DNA of 5,443 nucleotides from assembly GCA_937923375.1 (NCBI GenBank), contig CALAJG010000148.1:1-5443 (forward strand), written 5' to 3'. Below the pieces are notes generated by a model. That model worked only from the letters and a program-made list of their open reading frames with translations. It searched no databases and had not been told where the DNA came from. How positions within the stretch are numbered: position 1 is the first letter of the stretch; each line of letters opens with the position of its first letter. Origin of the DNA: an uncultured Leucothrix sp. GTDB lineage: Bacteria > Pseudomonadota > Gammaproteobacteria > Thiotrichales > Thiotrichaceae. Shown here piece after piece: positions 4,865 to 5,443 of this stretch. Both the position numbers and the translations under genes were made by a program.

Positions 4865-5443
4865 ATGACAGCTGAAGTAATAATTCTAAATTCTTCCGGA
4901 GTGGCCTTGGCCGCTGACAGTGCCGTTACCATTGGCGGGACAAAAATATTTAATACTGCGATCAAACTACTTGCCCTTTCAAAAACACAACCGGTAGGGG
5001 TCATGGTCTATGGCAATGCTGGCCTTATAGGCGTGCCTTGGGAAACATTGATAAAGCTATATCGCACCCAACTTAAAAACACCAGAATGGATAAGTTGGA
5101 AGATTACAGTGATGACTTTATGAAATTTATCGCGAGACGGAAGGATTTATTTCCTGATGCTTTGGAAAGGCAGTGGGTCGACGGAAATTTATTTCGTTAC
5201 TACACAGCTTTGCGCGAGGAATTGCTGGCAAAACTTCAACCCGGCTTGGCGACTGGAACACCGATTGCTAATGAAGAAGTTGTCAAAATATTTGCCGAAC
5301 TAGTTGACGAAAAGCACAAGCAGCTATCAACTGAAGCTTATGCAGAGGGCATGGATGCAGCGTTTGAGAAAAAGTCCCGTAAACACTACCTTAAAACGTT
5401 TAAGGAGTTTCAGGATGGAGTATTTCAAAGTCTCAAAATCGAA
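4865..5443 (+). CDS. Proteasome/HslV-like Ntn-hydrolase candidate, N-terminal 193 codons, runs off window
   Basis: The frame starts at ATG 4865 and is open to the window edge. An in-frame TGA at 4856-4858, with no other start between, fixes this N-terminus, with weak TGAGA as ribosome binding site. The protein begins Met-Thr-Ala, so methionine aminopeptidase should expose Thr1. Counting from it, TAEVIILNSSGVALAADSAV places G11, D17 (in AADS) and K33 exactly where proteasome beta subunits and HslV have their catalytic Thr1, Asp17 and Lys33, followed by a beta strand and glycine turn (PVGVMVYGNAG, about 42-52) and helix. No signal peptide or membrane segment, so cytoplasmic. Beyond about residue 70 the chain is helical and charged and unlike HslV, which is already complete at about 175 residues, so this is a larger, divergent member. 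I recognise similar 'hypothetical' proteins but no named family. Peptidase or self-processing activity is inferred only. No hslU-like ATPase is in the window. Confidence 0.85.
   Translation, partial: MTAEVIILNSSGVALAADSAVTIGGTKIFNTAIKLLALSKTQPVGVMVYGNAGLIGVPWETLIKLYRTQLKNTRMDKLEDYSDDFMKFIARRKDLFPDALERQWVDGNLFRYYTALREELLAKLQPGLATGTPIANEEVVKIFAELVDEKHKQLSTEAYAEGMDAAFEKKSRKHYLKTFKEFQDGVFQSLKIE

Overview
The window looks like chromosomal DNA from a free-living, probably marine, gammaproteobacterium of the Shewanella/Pseudoalteromonas/Vibrio type. That is an inference from moderate-to-low GC, AGGAG-type ribosome binding sites, and the families present: a bacterial reprolysin-like metallopeptidase, a transglutaminase-elicitor-like protein, a HlyU-family small protein and a YiiD-C-type hotdog protein. 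Genus cannot be fixed from the sequence. No rRNA, tRNA, CRISPR array, insertion sequence or integrase gene is visible.

Layout: (1) 1-1509, minus strand: the first 503 codons of a secreted zinc metallopeptidase whose 3' end lies beyond the left edge. (2) 1510-1920: an AT-rich divergent intergenic region with inverted repeats and candidate promoters. (3) 1921-3189, plus strand: a secreted protein of the transglutaminase-elicitor family (oomycete GP42-like), carrying a Cys/His pair and a motif closely matching the plant-recognised Pep-13 peptide. (4) 3191-3219: a terminator hairpin serving two convergent genes. (5) 3254-3847, minus strand: an exported, very basic, histidine-rich protein behind a CpxR-box-like direct repeat. 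(6) 4031-4312 and 4305-4760, plus strand: an overlapping two-gene unit of a HlyU-family small protein and a YiiD-C-like thioesterase, the second probably starting at TTG. (7) 4865-5443, plus strand: the first 193 codons of a protein whose N-terminus reproduces the proteasome/HslV Thr1-Asp17-Lys33 spacing without a gap.

Three consecutive genes on the left (metallopeptidase, transglutaminase-like protein, basic His-rich protein) all encode proteins with signal peptides, so this half concerns the cell envelope or secretion. The right half encodes cytoplasmic proteins. The most interesting items are the Pep-13-like motif in the bacterial transglutaminase homologue and the truncated Ntn-hydrolase candidate at the right edge. 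The window is not obviously one single system. It reads as several small transcription units side by side.
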